Assembly (NCBI GenBank): GCA_020912385.1
Contig: CP087206.1
Span: forward strand, 2,480,001 to 2,544,000
Direction: 5' to 3'
DNA length: 64,000 nucleotides
Origin: Neofusicoccum parvum
Lineage: Eukaryota; Ascomycota; Dothideomycetes; Botryosphaeriales; Botryosphaeriaceae
This document shows, piece by piece, positions 11,002 to 21,979 of this stretch (positions within the stretch are counted from its first letter, which is position 1; each line of letters starts with the position of its first letter). The translations under genes were made by a program, and so were the position numbers. The notes below the pieces were generated by a model. It was not told the origin of the DNA. It did not search any database and saw nothing but the letters and a program-made list of their open reading frames with translations.

Positions 11002-11684
11002 CATAGGGCTGCGCGTGGTCTCCTTTTGGCGGCATCTGGGTGGCGTATAGGCTTCAGGAACGTTGGATGTGGCGGGGAGAGGCATTTTGATTCCTGAATT
11101 GGCTGTGGCGTTCAATGGAGGGCAAAGCTCTGACGAGATCTCGATTGCGTACAGGCTGTGAGTAAAGCAATGCCCAGTATGCCTCTCTATTTTTACTTTC
11201 TAGCAGAGTTTTCTTCGTCTCCCAGCCACGCGAATATTGAAGAGCCGCATCGTGTTCTCTTTCCCGCGTTCTGTGCCAAGGCAGGGAGTGCATTCCGCGC
11301 CCAGAAAAGCGCAAGGAATGTATCCCTTCACCCCATCATCTGCAGGGACCGTACCACCGCCACCCAAGACACCCGCAGATGACCGAGATACCTGACGAGT
11401 CGCGGCAAAAATGCACTGCGCCGGCCAGAACCACTGTGGCTAAGCCTGCCCGCATGCCAAACTGGCCTCTTGGTCCTACTCTCCTTCGACGCGACTGACC
11501 ATACTGTGTCCTGCGCGTGAATTCCGTTTGGTGCAGGCGCCCCCGTGCAGGAGGCGGGCTGGTGTGATGTTCCCTTGCCGCCGTTCCCTTAAGACTTGCA
11601 TCTCTTCTGCCTGCCACTGTGGATTCTGGCTCTCCGTCCAGTCCCCCCATCACGTTCGTTCTGTTTGGTTTTTCACGAACTGCC
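11002..11684. other. intergenic region
   Basis: About 680 bp between PGA2 and the AA11 gene. Nothing recognisable apart from the presumed UTRs; open frames on both strands are short and featureless. Confidence 0.55.
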
Positions 11685-13789
11685 ATGATGACCCTCACGA
11701 CTGTCACGACCGCTGCAGGCCTACGCTCACTATTCCTTACGACACTATGTACAAGCTCTCTTTTGTTTTCTTCCGCCCATGCCCACATGGAGATGGAATT
11801 GCCCGCGCCATGGGACAGCCCCACTGCCGCCAATGCTGCGGACAGGAACTACGACATCAAGTCACCCCTGAAGCCTGATGGCTCCGACTTTCCATGCAAA
11901 GGCCTTGACCAGGCAAGCGGGTCTGTCCCGTCCAGTGCGACTTATCAGGCCGGTCAAACCCACAACACAACAATCGACGGCTACGCAAGCCACAATGGCG
12001 GATCCTGCCAGCTTTCTCTCTCCTACGACAATGGAAAGACATGGAAGGTCATCAAGAGCATGATCGGCGGCTGCCCCACTCAAGGCAGTAGCAGTTATGA
12101 TTTCACGATCCCAATGACGGCGCCGTCTGGCACGGCGCTGTTCGCCTGGACTTGGATCAACCACACCGGCAACCGCGAGTTCTATATGAACTGTGCGGTC
12201 GTGGACATTGAGGGCAAGGATGGAGGGGATCTGTGCATGCTGCCCAACCTGTACGTTGCAAACCTTGACGGCATCAACAGCTGCGTCTCCCCTGAAGGAA
12301 TCGACACCATGTTCCCACATCCTGGCGCGGATGTCGTGTACGGCGACGGCATGAGCGCTTCTTCCCCTGTGACTGGTGGCAGCAGCTGCGAGATCCCAGC
12401 ACCGGCATGCTCGGGCTCGTCCGGAAACTCCCAGTCTCAGGCCCCGTCGAATTCTGGAGCTGCAAAGGCATCGATGACTTCAGCACCAGCCACCCGTGAT
12501 GGCGCAGGCGCCCAAGGAAGCGGCATCGCGCAGGTCGAGATCGCCGCTAACACGAATGGCCCGGAATTTTCGAGCGCCGTGGAGGCGTACATCGCATCCG
12601 TCTTGGGCGCCAGCGCAGCAGCAGCAACGGGCGCTGAAGGCGCTGCGCTTACCAGCATGATCGAGAGCTACATCAACTCGGTCCTACACGCCAGCACGGC
12701 CGGCATGACCGCTTTCCCCAGCTTCCCTACCGACCTTGGTAGCACGGCAGCAACAGAGTCGAGCACCACGGAAAGCAGCTCGGAGGGGTCTAGCGTCACC
12801 CCAACTTTCTTCATAACAAGCACTATCACCTCTACCGGCACAATCACTGCTACTCCGACCGCCAACGCCACTGCTGTTACCACCGACGATTCTCTCATTA
12901 ACTCCTTCATTAACTCCGTGCTTAGCGGAGCCCCGCAGCTTCCCAGCACCAACGCTACCGCAGCGTCCAACTGGAGCGCCTCAGCCAGCATCCCGCCTGT
13001 GCCTTTCCCCCTCTTCGGCGAAGTGAATGCGCAGCGCCTGGGGCCGAGTTTGGTCATTTCAACGAGCTGCCCGCCGCGCCCGGTTGTCACGATGGTCACC
13101 ACGGCACCATTACCAGCATCTTCATGCGTTGCGCCGGTCGTGGCATGCAATTGTGTAGCGGGTGATTACTGCGCCCCAGTGAACGCATGTACCACAAGGT
13201 GTGTGGGAGCAGGAGGCTCGTCATCTACATGGCAGACAATCGTTACCAGTGGTAAGTGTTACAATCCCCGTCTCCTCACACTCCCATCCACCCACTAACA
13301 TCAAAAACAGCCACCCCGAACCCTATGTCCTCACCTTCCTCCTCCCCTTCCCCATCCTCCTCCCCCCACCCCCCCTACGTAACCTCCGACCCCAACACCG
13401 CGCTCTACCTCCCCTGCACCCCCGGCACCTTCCTCTGCTCCTCCGCCACCTCCTTCTACACCTGCAACCAGCCTGCCCCGGCCGCGCTCTCTGCCCTCGC
13501 CCCTAACGGCTGGTCCTGGGCGCAGCCGCGCCCCGTCGCCGCCGGCATGATGTGCCTGCCGTTCGCGCGCGCCCCCAACAGCACCGAGACCGCCAGGGCC
13601 GGCGGCACGGTGCGCGACGACCGGTACGTGCGGGCGCGGCCGAACGGCGACTGCCCGGCGGACGGCGCGGTGCGGTGCACGGAGGGCGGCAAGGGGTTCT
13701 GGGTGTGCGACCAGGGCGGTTGGGTCGACATGGGGGAGGTGGCGGCGGGGACGGCGTGCGTGGCGGGGGGGATCGTGAGGGCGGGGTGA
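11685..13789 (+). CDS. secreted AA11-type lytic polysaccharide monooxygenase with linker and C-terminal module
   Basis: Copper enzyme that oxidatively cleaves polysaccharide, chitin in characterised AA11 members, outside the cell. Exons 11685-13251 and 13311-13789 (59-nt intron, CACTAACA branch site) give 681 residues. A signal peptide of about 33 residues ends SSAHA, leaving HMEMELPAPW with the N-terminal His that binds copper. The second His of the brace is probably H103 in YASHNGGSCQ; GSDFPCKG and HTGNREFYMNCA are further AA11 landmarks. A Ser/Ala/Thr-rich linker carries three copies of a short helical motif. A first Cys-rich segment (about residues 465-520) is followed by a Ser/Pro spacer and a Cys-rich C-terminal module (LYLPCTPGTFLC ... 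GKGFWVCDQGGWVDMG) resembling the X278-type module of AA11 proteins. AA11 assignment is strong, module naming weaker. Confidence 0.88.
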
Positions 13790-14512
13790 GCCTTTTGGGG
13801 TGGTGTTGAGAGGGTGATGCAGTCGCGCTCTTTCTCTCTTTCTGTATCCGCTCACGGTCGCTCTTTCTTCGTCCCCGGTCTTTCGCTTTCTTTGCTTTCT
13901 TTCGGCTACGAGCGCGTGCGTTTGAGCATGTCGCGTGGGATTCATTCTCTTGCATTGGGCATGACAGGGAAGTTCTGGCGTCGTATCTTCTGTGGCGCTT
14001 CCACGCTTGGCTCACACTGCTGTCAGGTTTCCTTTGTCCTTTTCGTTCTTTGGCCACGCTTACGGATGCCCCCGCCCCCAATTTCTTATCTCTCTCACTC
14101 GATATACACCTATTTATACAACAGCTTCCGGCTCTCGACAGGCGTCTGTGCTACGTGCGTCATTCTGCTCAAGTCAGAACAAAAAGAAAATACTCGAAAT
14201 GAGTATTGTTATCAGTGAATTGTGCCGTTGTTTCGTACGACGGATGACGTAGGCAGCGGCCTCTAAGGTCCATCAACGCCACCCATCAATTACCTTGCAG
14301 AGGCTGCGCCTTTTAATCTTCTAATGGCAGTACTTGTGCTGATCTTTCTGATAGGGTCCAAGTGGCTCCTGCAGTGTCTGCTTGGTTCGCACTAGGCTAG
14401 AATGGCTTCCACTGCTCACTATAAAAAAAAAGCACGCTAATAGTTTCCTTTCCTTCCTCAATGCTGGCACTTAAACCATCATCACTTATGAGGAATCAGA
14501 ACATTCGGGGCT
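13790..14512. other. convergent intergenic region
   Basis: About 720 bp with the 3' ends of the AA11 and methyltransferase genes. The first part is T/C-rich (about 13830-13900). A run of nine A lies near 14423. No gene seen. Confidence 0.55.
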
Positions 14513-16186
14513 CTACTCCTCTTCTTCCTCCGGCTTCTGGCCATAAGCAACGTAACTGAGAAAACTCTCATCAGCAAGCCAATCACTGTGTAACATGCTC
14601 AAACGAAATGACTCACAAAATATAGTAGGCGTGAACCGTCTTACTCTTGATCTCTTGCGTCACTTTTGCGTTGAACACCTGCACCTCTTCGAGTTTCCAG
14701 CCCAGCACGCTGATGAGAAGGCGGTACGAGAATGCCTCCATGCCTTCCAGGTACTGTATCAAATTGACTGTGCCGATCTCTTTCTGTTTGACGATGAGCA
14801 CTGCGATGTGCATCTCTCTTAGCAGTCGGACACGGTACTGACCATCTTCTTATCCTTGGGCCAGGGCCCCATCGGGATCTTATACGTTTGCACGCGGATG
14901 TTGGTGAATCCTGCATCCTTAAGCAAACCTGAGAATTTGGGGCCAGTGAACAAGTGTTTTCCGAGCTTAGTACACCCTTCGTCGATGGTGTTGACAAATT
15001 TGTGCAGCTGAGAGTCAGGTCTGAGGGAATTGTCGTCTGACTTATATTCCGCGTCAAAGCCTTGAAGCCTGGAATCGGGTAAGAGGGATGGTTATGTGTA
15101 GCGATACAACAGGTCTTCTATAGTGTGACTTACTCAACCCATCCACCTGGTCTAGTTTTGCTAAACATGTTCTGGACAAGGCCAGGCCAGTCACTGATGG
15201 CCCCATCCAGATAGCGGGCGAATATGAAATCAAACGGTCTGGAATAAGTCCATGGAGCCTCGATGTCGTCAACCTCGAATTTGACGTTGGGTGGCTGAAT
15301 TCACGGATCAGTTTCTGGGCTTGCGGCTTGGCCGACGCTTTCGACTACATACCACCCATGACGGCTGCACGGGGCTCAAATCATTTCCGAGAACCTATAT
15401 GCAGTGAGTCTCCTTCTCAAATTGGACTGGGGCTATGTGTTGTTTCCCACTTCTGCATTTGGGAACCTGTCCGCTGTTCAGCCTACGTCAGCCTGGCAGG
15501 ACTCAGCATGGGAAAGACTTTTATGTACCCATTTCAATCGCCCAGATTCCCTGAAGAAGATTTAGCATAACTGAACAATACAAAATAGCGTTTGGAAGTC
15601 GTACAGTCCCGGTACCCACGTCGAGTATCCTCTTCAAGTTCTCTTCCTTGAGTGGGGCAAGATAGAGCTTCCGGTCAAGAGTAATCATCAACAAGTGGTG
15701 CATCAGGTCAAGACGATCTTGTTCAGACTACAGCAATGTATCAGTTAAGGAGCCAAGAAAGCTTTTCATGCATGCCTACCTCGTCATTGGGCATGAAGTA
15801 AGAGCCATCTTTGTATGCATGATACCGGCGGCCATGCTCAACAGGGTAAGCAGTGACGCTGGAAGTCAAGGATTGCGAGTACGCAGACCTGTGTGTATCA
15901 GCCTTGATGGATCAACCAATTTTGGACTAGCCGTTGGTTACAGCTGCTCATCCACGCTTCCGAGAGCGGAGTCTGTTTCAAACTATAGATATCTCCAGAT
16001 CAGAAGTCGACCACAAGAAGCATAGCTCTGAGAGAGCAAATACTGAGACGATAAAAGGAGCCGTGACTGGATCAGAAATCCCAGAATGCTGGAGACGAGA
16101 GCAAGACGCGCACACAGACTGTTACATACCCCTGCATCAACCTCAATGTTCTGCAGGCCCTGGGCCTGAGGCTCTGCACCACACAT
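14513..16186 (-). CDS. LaeA/UMTA-like SAM-dependent methyltransferase, 11 exons
   Basis: Class I methyltransferase of the fungal LaeA-like group, whose members include regulators and tailoring enzymes of secondary metabolism. Exons: 16186-16130, 15982-15942, 15888-15780, 15727-15605, 15550-15529, 15473-15451, 15394-15353, 15294-15134, 15068-14843, 14783-14617, 14555-14513; 337 residues. Every junction keeps frame and restores family sequence: YPVEHGRRYHAYKDGSYFMPNDE, SAM motif ILDVGTGTGIWAIEMAD (about 103-119), [66 protein letters not shown] and a terminal AYGQKP. Several exons are tiny (22, 23 and 41-43 nt). It looks intact. The N-terminus (MCGAEPQAQG) is the least certain part. Its neighbour is a glycosyltransferase in the same orientation. 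Confidence 0.87.
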
Positions 16187-16879
16187 GACGGCTGTAAACG
16201 ATGTCAAGCACCACCGAGTCGAAATGCAGCGGGAGCGGAAACAAAAATAGCCGGCTGCGGAGGCCATGTGGCAGCGGGGTGGACCGCGGTTTTGAGGGAA
16301 GGACCGACTCGTGCATGGAAATAGAGCTCCACCTGACTTTTTGGGGAAGAAAGACGAGCACGGTAAAGTGTGGCACAGCAACGATCATCGAGAATCGATA
16401 CCCAGCAACGTGGTTCTGCAGCCGACAGCTAACTCGAAAGCGCTCTCAACAGTTGCCGACAGCCTATGCCACCCCAAAGACCCCACTTACACGAGTCGAA
16501 AGTCGCTGGGCCGCAGCAGTCAGCCAAGCAATTCCGAGACATTACAATTGATACTATACGCTATGAAATCAAGCACGACGCTAGGAAGAGGCTGTCGGGA
16601 AGCAACATCGGGAAATAATAACTAGACGGCGCTGCAACAAGTGAGGACACCAATGAGATGGAATTGCTCGATGATTTTGTTAATCTAAAAGAGAGTCCTC
16701 GCAATGAGGGAAGCGGGCCGAGTTTCCCTACATCGTTGAAGACGGGCCATACCTTCCGTAAGCAGACAGAAACCGATACTAAGGTATGTGTGGCTAACCA
16801 AAAACTTTGAAGTATTGGAAATCCTACATAAGCCCACACACAGTCGTCGCCTCAACTGCAGGCCTACATATTAAACCTT
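16187..16879. other. intergenic region
   Basis: About 690 bp between the methyltransferase start and the glycosyltransferase stop, both on the minus strand. It contains the methyltransferase promoter. No additional gene seen. Confidence 0.5.
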
Positions 16880-19774
16880 TCACACCACCCTCTCCTTCTC
16901 CTTTCCCCTGACCACCCTCTCCCACGCCCTCAACACTTCACCCGCCTCCCCTCCCCTCCCCTCAGCCATCCACTCCCCCTCCACCCACCTCGCCCCCTCC
17001 ACCCCCCTCCTCACCGCCCTCCTCACCGCCCCCCTCACACTCCTACACACCCCCAACCCCGGATACGCCAGCACGCCGACCACCCCCGCCCCAGTCTTCA
17101 TCCCCAAGCTCACAACGCCCTTGCCGAGCCCCTTGGCCACGCCCACCGCGCCCTCCGCCCGCTTCCCGCGCCACGTCTCGACGAAGACGTCGCCGACGCC
17201 CTCGCACACCCCGTGCCCGAGCGTCCGCCCCGCAACCGCGAATCCGGAGCGTACGTTCGTTACTCGCCCGTGGTCGCGCACCGGCGCGTAGAACCGCGGC
17301 ACCGCACGCATGCCTTCGGCGGCTGCGAGCGGGATGTCGACGAGGGCGCCGCGCGCGGTGGTGAGGAGGACGCGGCCGAGGGAGGTGGCGGACGCGAGGG
17401 CCATGGCGGAGGCGGTGTTGGGGGGTTTGGTGGCGGTTGGTGGGGAGGTGGGCTGGGAGGGTGGTGGTGGAGAGGGCTTTTTGGAGGGGGACGTTGTGGC
17501 GGTGGTGGAGCTGGTGGGTGTTTCGGGAGCGGGGGTGAGGTGGGTTTGCGGGGCGCTGGAGGTGCTGGTGATGGAGGCGGTGGACGGACGTGGGATTTCG
17601 AGGCTTGTTGAGGAGGAGATTTGGGCGGTGTTGGGTGATGCTGTTGTAGATGTGGATGGCGAGTCCGAATGGACGGATCGGGAACGAGAGCGCTTGTACT
17701 CTTTGTATGGCTTGAGGAAAACTCCACCAGCAGCGTCGGCTATATCTGCAGCGGTTGAGATTGATGCAGATCCGACTGCTGTAAGAGGATCCCACCGACG
17801 ATTGTCAATGTAGATCGGCTTTGTTCTGTGCCTGTGTGTTGCTGTTCAGTTACTGTCTCCATGACGACGAATTTGAGCCAATTGACTTACAGCTTTAGAT
17901 TCTTCCGCCCTACTTTCCCCTGCTCTGCCAACAAGATTGCAGCTACCTTTGACAGCTTTATCTTTCTCTTGCCCTCTTTATACTTCCACACCGCTGGCTG
18001 ATCCGGCATCACATCGCACGCCAAGTCCTTGGGAAGATGCGCATGGAATGATTCAACTGCCGCTTTTACACCAGACTCCGCCTTCATTTTCTCTGCAATT
18101 TGTTCAGCGGAGTAGCGAGCTTGCCCGGTAAGACAGTAGGCTATGGCGCCATGGAGGTTCTCAGGATTCATCTGGCGGTGCGGTATGGGGTCAGGTCCGG
18201 CTCCCGCGCTCGCCACCATGTGGCCCCAGAACGGCTGACTGCGCAGCGACTGTTAGTTTCGAAGTCCAACAAAATGCTTTTCTTACGGATACACTGTGAC
18301 TTACTCTCCAAAGAACGGTACAATGGTCGTGGGTTTACCATTCAACAAGCCACACGCCGTCGTGCCAGCACCTCCATGATGCACAACTGCTGCAACGTGT
18401 TTGAACAGCCACTCATGTGGACAGTCTCCAAGATACAAGACATTTGGGTTCGAGGAATTTTCTTCCCCAAGCTTACTCCAACCCCGTGAAATTATGGCTC
18501 GTACGCCGGTTGTTCGGACCGCTTCGAGAATGGTAGCGGTGGTCTTTTCCGGGTCTTCAATGACAATACTGCCGAAGCCAATGTACACGGGAGGTGGACC
18601 GGATGCCAGAAACTTCTCAAGCTCTGGAGGGGGTGTGTAGTCGGGTAGATCGCGGAAGAAGAAGCCACAGACATCTAAGTTGTTCAGTGTTACGTCTATC
18701 AAGGAAGGGGATTCCACACTGACCTATATGACTGGGCCAATCGGTAGGCTTTGCAACCAGAGCGGGTGACCAACAATAAGTGAAGGGGATATTACATGTT
18801 TCGGCCAGCCTCGGTCCTTCGGTAGCAGGGACAGCTTCCAGCTCCAACGTATGTCTTCTCCAGTGGTTGATGATATCGCCTAAGCTGCATGCAATGTCAG
18901 GGCCCCGGGCTTGCGCGCTCTTGCAGATCACCAACATACCCTTGCCATGTAAGAAACTCTACGATTCCGTATGAAACGTAGTTGGCGATCTTGAGGTCCG
19001 TGCCAGAAGAGTACTTGAGGTTCGCGAGCGGGTGGGGGAACGCTCTCGTACTACTCCATGGCATTGTGAACATCATATGCAATGGGACACCTAGCGCCTG
19101 CGCGCAATGTATGTGTGCAAAGCTTGGAGGATTGGCTATTATGGCGTCTGCAACGAAAGGCGCATTTGACCGGGTGTCCGGCTCAACACACGACTTCCAG
19201 CAACCCTCAAGAATCTCGGCGATGATTGCGCGTTTCCGCTGAACGTCGCCGGCACGCAGACTCTGGATATTGGGTATCAACCCGGGGTTCTTGACGATGA
19301 AGGCCATGAGTTCGGCAGGGTCACCGCCAATGGGGTAGAACTCCAGGCCCGAAGGTCGCACAAAGTCCTCGAACACATCGTGCGTTGCCAGCCGCACGCG
19401 ATGACCGTGGTTCTTCTGCAATTCTGTTCCCAATGCAACAAAAGGCTGTACATCTCCTCTGCTCCCAACCACTTGTATCACGATGTTGAGTTTGACGGTA
19501 CATGGGCGGGGCGGTAGTTGCGGCGCGGGTTCCAGAGGCTCGTCGTCAACATCGGGATCGTGGGGCATGAGCCGGGCGAGCGTTCGGCCCAGCTTGGAAT
19601 CGACATCGACAGTAACGCGGCCATCATCTGCTTCAGCGTCAACTCCTTGCACATCCTGGTTCTTGAGCAATACATACCAGTGACATTGCTACTGTCCAAT
19701 ACGAGGTCTCCGGAGGCCACCACCTCGCTGTACGGAGGGGGACTATTGAATTCGACAGCACTGCTGCTCGCCAT
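16880..19774 (-). CDS. sterol-type UDP-glycosyltransferase (GT1/GT28-like)
   Basis: Glycosyltransferase of the sterol 3-beta-glucosyltransferase family, expected to move glucose from UDP-glucose to a sterol or other lipid at a membrane. Exons: 19774-19678, 19627-18940, 18884-18724, 18674-18305, 18238-17891, 17831-16880; 871 residues. The GT28-type N-domain begins at IQVVGSRGDVQPFVALG (about 83-99); the C-domain has YIGFGSIVIEDPEKTT and the nucleotide-sugar signature HHGGAGTTACGLLNGKP (414-430) running into PFFGDQPFWG, which is restored by splicing. After the domain come NRRWDPLTA, a Ser/Thr/Pro-rich low-complexity linker and a C-terminal conserved region (PVRDHGRVTNVRSGF ... GKGVVSLGMKTGAGVVGVLA) seen in this fungal group. 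No GRAM or PH domain precedes the catalytic part, unlike yeast Atg26. Introns are 49-66 nt. Confidence 0.88.
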
Positions 19775-20216
19775 GACGATGAGTATGATCGGTGAAAAGG
19801 GATGATCTAAAACTTGGGGCGAGAGAAAAGTTAAAGCCCCGAAGACTAAGGCGCCTTTAGCTGCGTCATGCTCGATTTTACGTATTTGGCGATTTTACGT
19901 ATCCAGATACGAACGCGAGGGTGGCCCAAAATAAAACCGTCAAACTAAGGCCTTTTCCCTCCTTTCCCTTCACTTCTCCGGATTTTCAGTACTCAGGGCC
20001 CGTGATCTCCCAAAAGCAAATCTTGCACAGCTATTCAAAGTACCAATTCAACAGTCGCAGCAAACCGAAGCTCAAAAACGACCATCCTGAGCCCAAGCGG
20101 CGATCAACCCTCTCTACCCACCATCACATCGCCGTAAGCCCCATCCCACAGCGATTGCACGCACCAGTCCAGATCACTTATCCCGACCTCCAGCAGCATA
20201 AACACCCCCAGCAACC
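19775..20216. promoter_or_regulatory. bidirectional promoter, glycosyltransferase / MARVEL-like gene
   Basis: About 440 bp between divergent start codons. It is AT-richer near 19860-19920, where ATTTTACGTAT and GATTTTACGTATC form a near-direct duplication (about 19874-19906) that could be a regulatory pair. No TATA box is obvious. Confidence 0.4.
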
Positions 20217-20849
20217 ATGGGCGCAGCCTCCACCTCGACAACCTCCACCGCCAAACCCCCACCCCACCCAGGCCAACGAGGCCCCTCGCCGCCTCCCCTC
20301 CCACCGCGCTCCCTCCTCGACCAGTACTGGCAAGCCACCGGCCTGTACGGCCTCGTCGTGCGCACCGCGCTGCGCACGCTGCAGTTCGGCCTCGCCGTCG
20401 CCGTCGCCGGCCTCTACGGCGCCGACCTCGCGCGCAACACCGCCACCCGCACCCGCGCGCCCGTCGACTGGGTCTACGCATGCGTCGTGGCCGCGCTGTC
20501 CGCCATCACGTGCGCCGTGCACTGCTTCGTGACCGTCAAGCGCGTCGCCTGGTGCGTGTGGGATTTCGTGCTCGCGGTGCTGTGGGCCGCCGCGTTTGGG
20601 GTGTTTGCGCGCGGCTATCTCGCCGGGAGGGGGGACGGAGAGGTGGTTGAGGCGACGGATTTGGGGAGGATGAGGGCGGCGGTGGGGATCGATTGTGCGT
20701 GTATGGTGTTGTGGTTCTTTACGGCGGTGATGGGGTGCGCGTGGTGTTGTCGGGCGAGGCGGGTGACGAGGAAGACGGACAAGTTGGTGGAGAGCGAGAA
20801 TGGGGAGGGCGATGTCGAAATGGGGAATATGGAGCGCGGGAGTAGGTGA
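20217..20849 (+). CDS. MARVEL-like membrane protein
   Basis: Single-exon gene of 210 residues. A Pro/Thr-rich cytosolic N-terminus of about 35 residues precedes four hydrophobic helices: around LRTLQFGLAVAVAGLYGADL, WVYACVVAALSAITCAVHCF, WCVWDFVLAVLWAAAFGVFA and AAVGIDCACMVLWFFTAVMG. A short basic-then-acidic tail follows (RARRVTRKTDKLVESENGEG). The layout and the short polar second loop match fungal MARVEL-type proteins. Role unknown; location probably plasma membrane. The 3' half has unusually G-rich codon choices. Confidence 0.75.
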   Translation: MGAASTSTTSTAKPPPHPGQRGPSPPPLPPRSLLDQYWQATGLYGLVVRTALRTLQFGLAVAVAGLYGADLARNTATRTRAPVDWVYACVVAALSAITCAVHCFVTVKRVAWCVWDFVLAVLWAAAFGVFARGYLAGRGDGEVVEATDLGRMRAAVGIDCACMVLWFFTAVMGCAWCCRARRVTRKTDKLVESENGEGDVEMGNMERGSR

Positions 20850-21384
20850 AGTGGACTTCCGCCTAAAATCGCCGTGTAGTATGGCTACAGAGAGGTATAC
20901 AGAGAAAATGGAAGCAATTCTGTGAATGACACTAAAACTTTACATTGCACATTTTCATACTTTATGACGCATTACCTACCAGATTTCCAAATAGACTGGT
21001 GTCGTATCCGCTTGCATCATGCGTGGCTCCATAGGAAGAACCACGAATAATAGAAACATGAAGAGAAAAGAAGGATCCGGAAGAGTCCTTTACCGGAGCG
21101 GTGTGCTGGGGTTCTGGCCGAAATTTTCTCCGAAACTTACCCTCTTACAGTCTTCATGCCCAATTGTGTAGACCGGGAAGAGTTTGCCACTGACATTCGT
21201 GAACGCAGTCTCTGATACTTTAGTTAGTGTAAGTGGCCCACATAGAGAAAACTGGAAGTCAGACAAACATTCCTCTGTCCTTTATGTGGGGGATGTTCCC
21301 AGATGCCCCTTTAGATATACAACCCCTTGAAATAGATTCCACCGCGCCCGTTACGGTTCTTCAGCGCAGCTCAACTTGTTGAAC
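20850..21384. other. intergenic region
   Basis: About 530 bp, AT-richer. Contains the 3' UTR of the MARVEL-like gene. Nothing else recognised. Confidence 0.5.
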
Positions 21385-21727
21385 ATGGCGACCAGTGCCG
21401 CTTCTGTCTTGTCACAAAAAAAGCCTGGGAGTAAGTCATAGCAGGGCTTTGGCTTTTGTGTGTCGAATAGCTTGAATTGAGCCCCTTTGCGCTCTCTATA
21501 GGATCGGTTCTAAGCGAAAATGGTAGGTTTTGCCCGAAACTACTGTCATTTTTGTTGTAGCGGACGAGCCCCTACCTGGACCCACAGAAGCGCGCATCAC
21601 CGGCTCACGAATTACCGTTATCCGGAAAATCCTGAGCGGCCTGGGGTACGGGCTCTTCGTAAACTGCCATCGCTTATAGGCTGATCCTGCTTGTAGACTC
21701 CATAATTCTGATTGCGAGGCACCCTAA
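21385..21727 (+). CDS. candidate small multi-exon gene (tentative)
   Basis: A spliced frame that starts at an ATG: exons 21385-21430, 21502-21522, 21561-21645 and 21697-21727 encode about 60 residues (MATSAASVLSQKKPG ... ARITGSRITVIRKILSGLG ... ending CEAP). Donors are GTAAGT, GTAGGT and GTACGG; acceptors are TATAG, TTGTAG and CTTGTAG; each junction keeps the frame. If the last intron is not used the frame ends at 21679 (GYGLFVNCHRL). I do not recognise the sequence. It could be a real small protein or the remnant of a longer gene. It lies about 250 bp before the P450 start on the same strand. Confidence 0.3.
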
Positions 21728-21979
21728 TCTGACAACAGCCCGACATGCAATCCACATCAGTGTTTCGGTATCGTCACGAAAACGCTTAGGCTCCTTAGTG
21801 CTCCATGACTATGATACAATCGACGGAAGTTCCACCTTCCGAACGGCTATCGGGTGGAAAATGAAACGAAAAACTGAAATGCAGGAGACAGCAGGCCCTT
21901 TAAATAGGCCTTGATCTTTTTGTAAACGTGCTCCTGATCAACACCGCCCTTCAAAATTCTTTCGAGCTACCCAAAGACT

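Noticed and set aside
13331..13945. 204-codon minus-strand frame
   Set aside because: Antisense to the second exon of the AA11 enzyme; Arg/Gly-rich shadow.
17043..17795. 250-codon minus-strand frame
   Set aside because: Same strand as the glycosyltransferase but out of frame with it; the spliced frame keeps conserved sequence on both sides.
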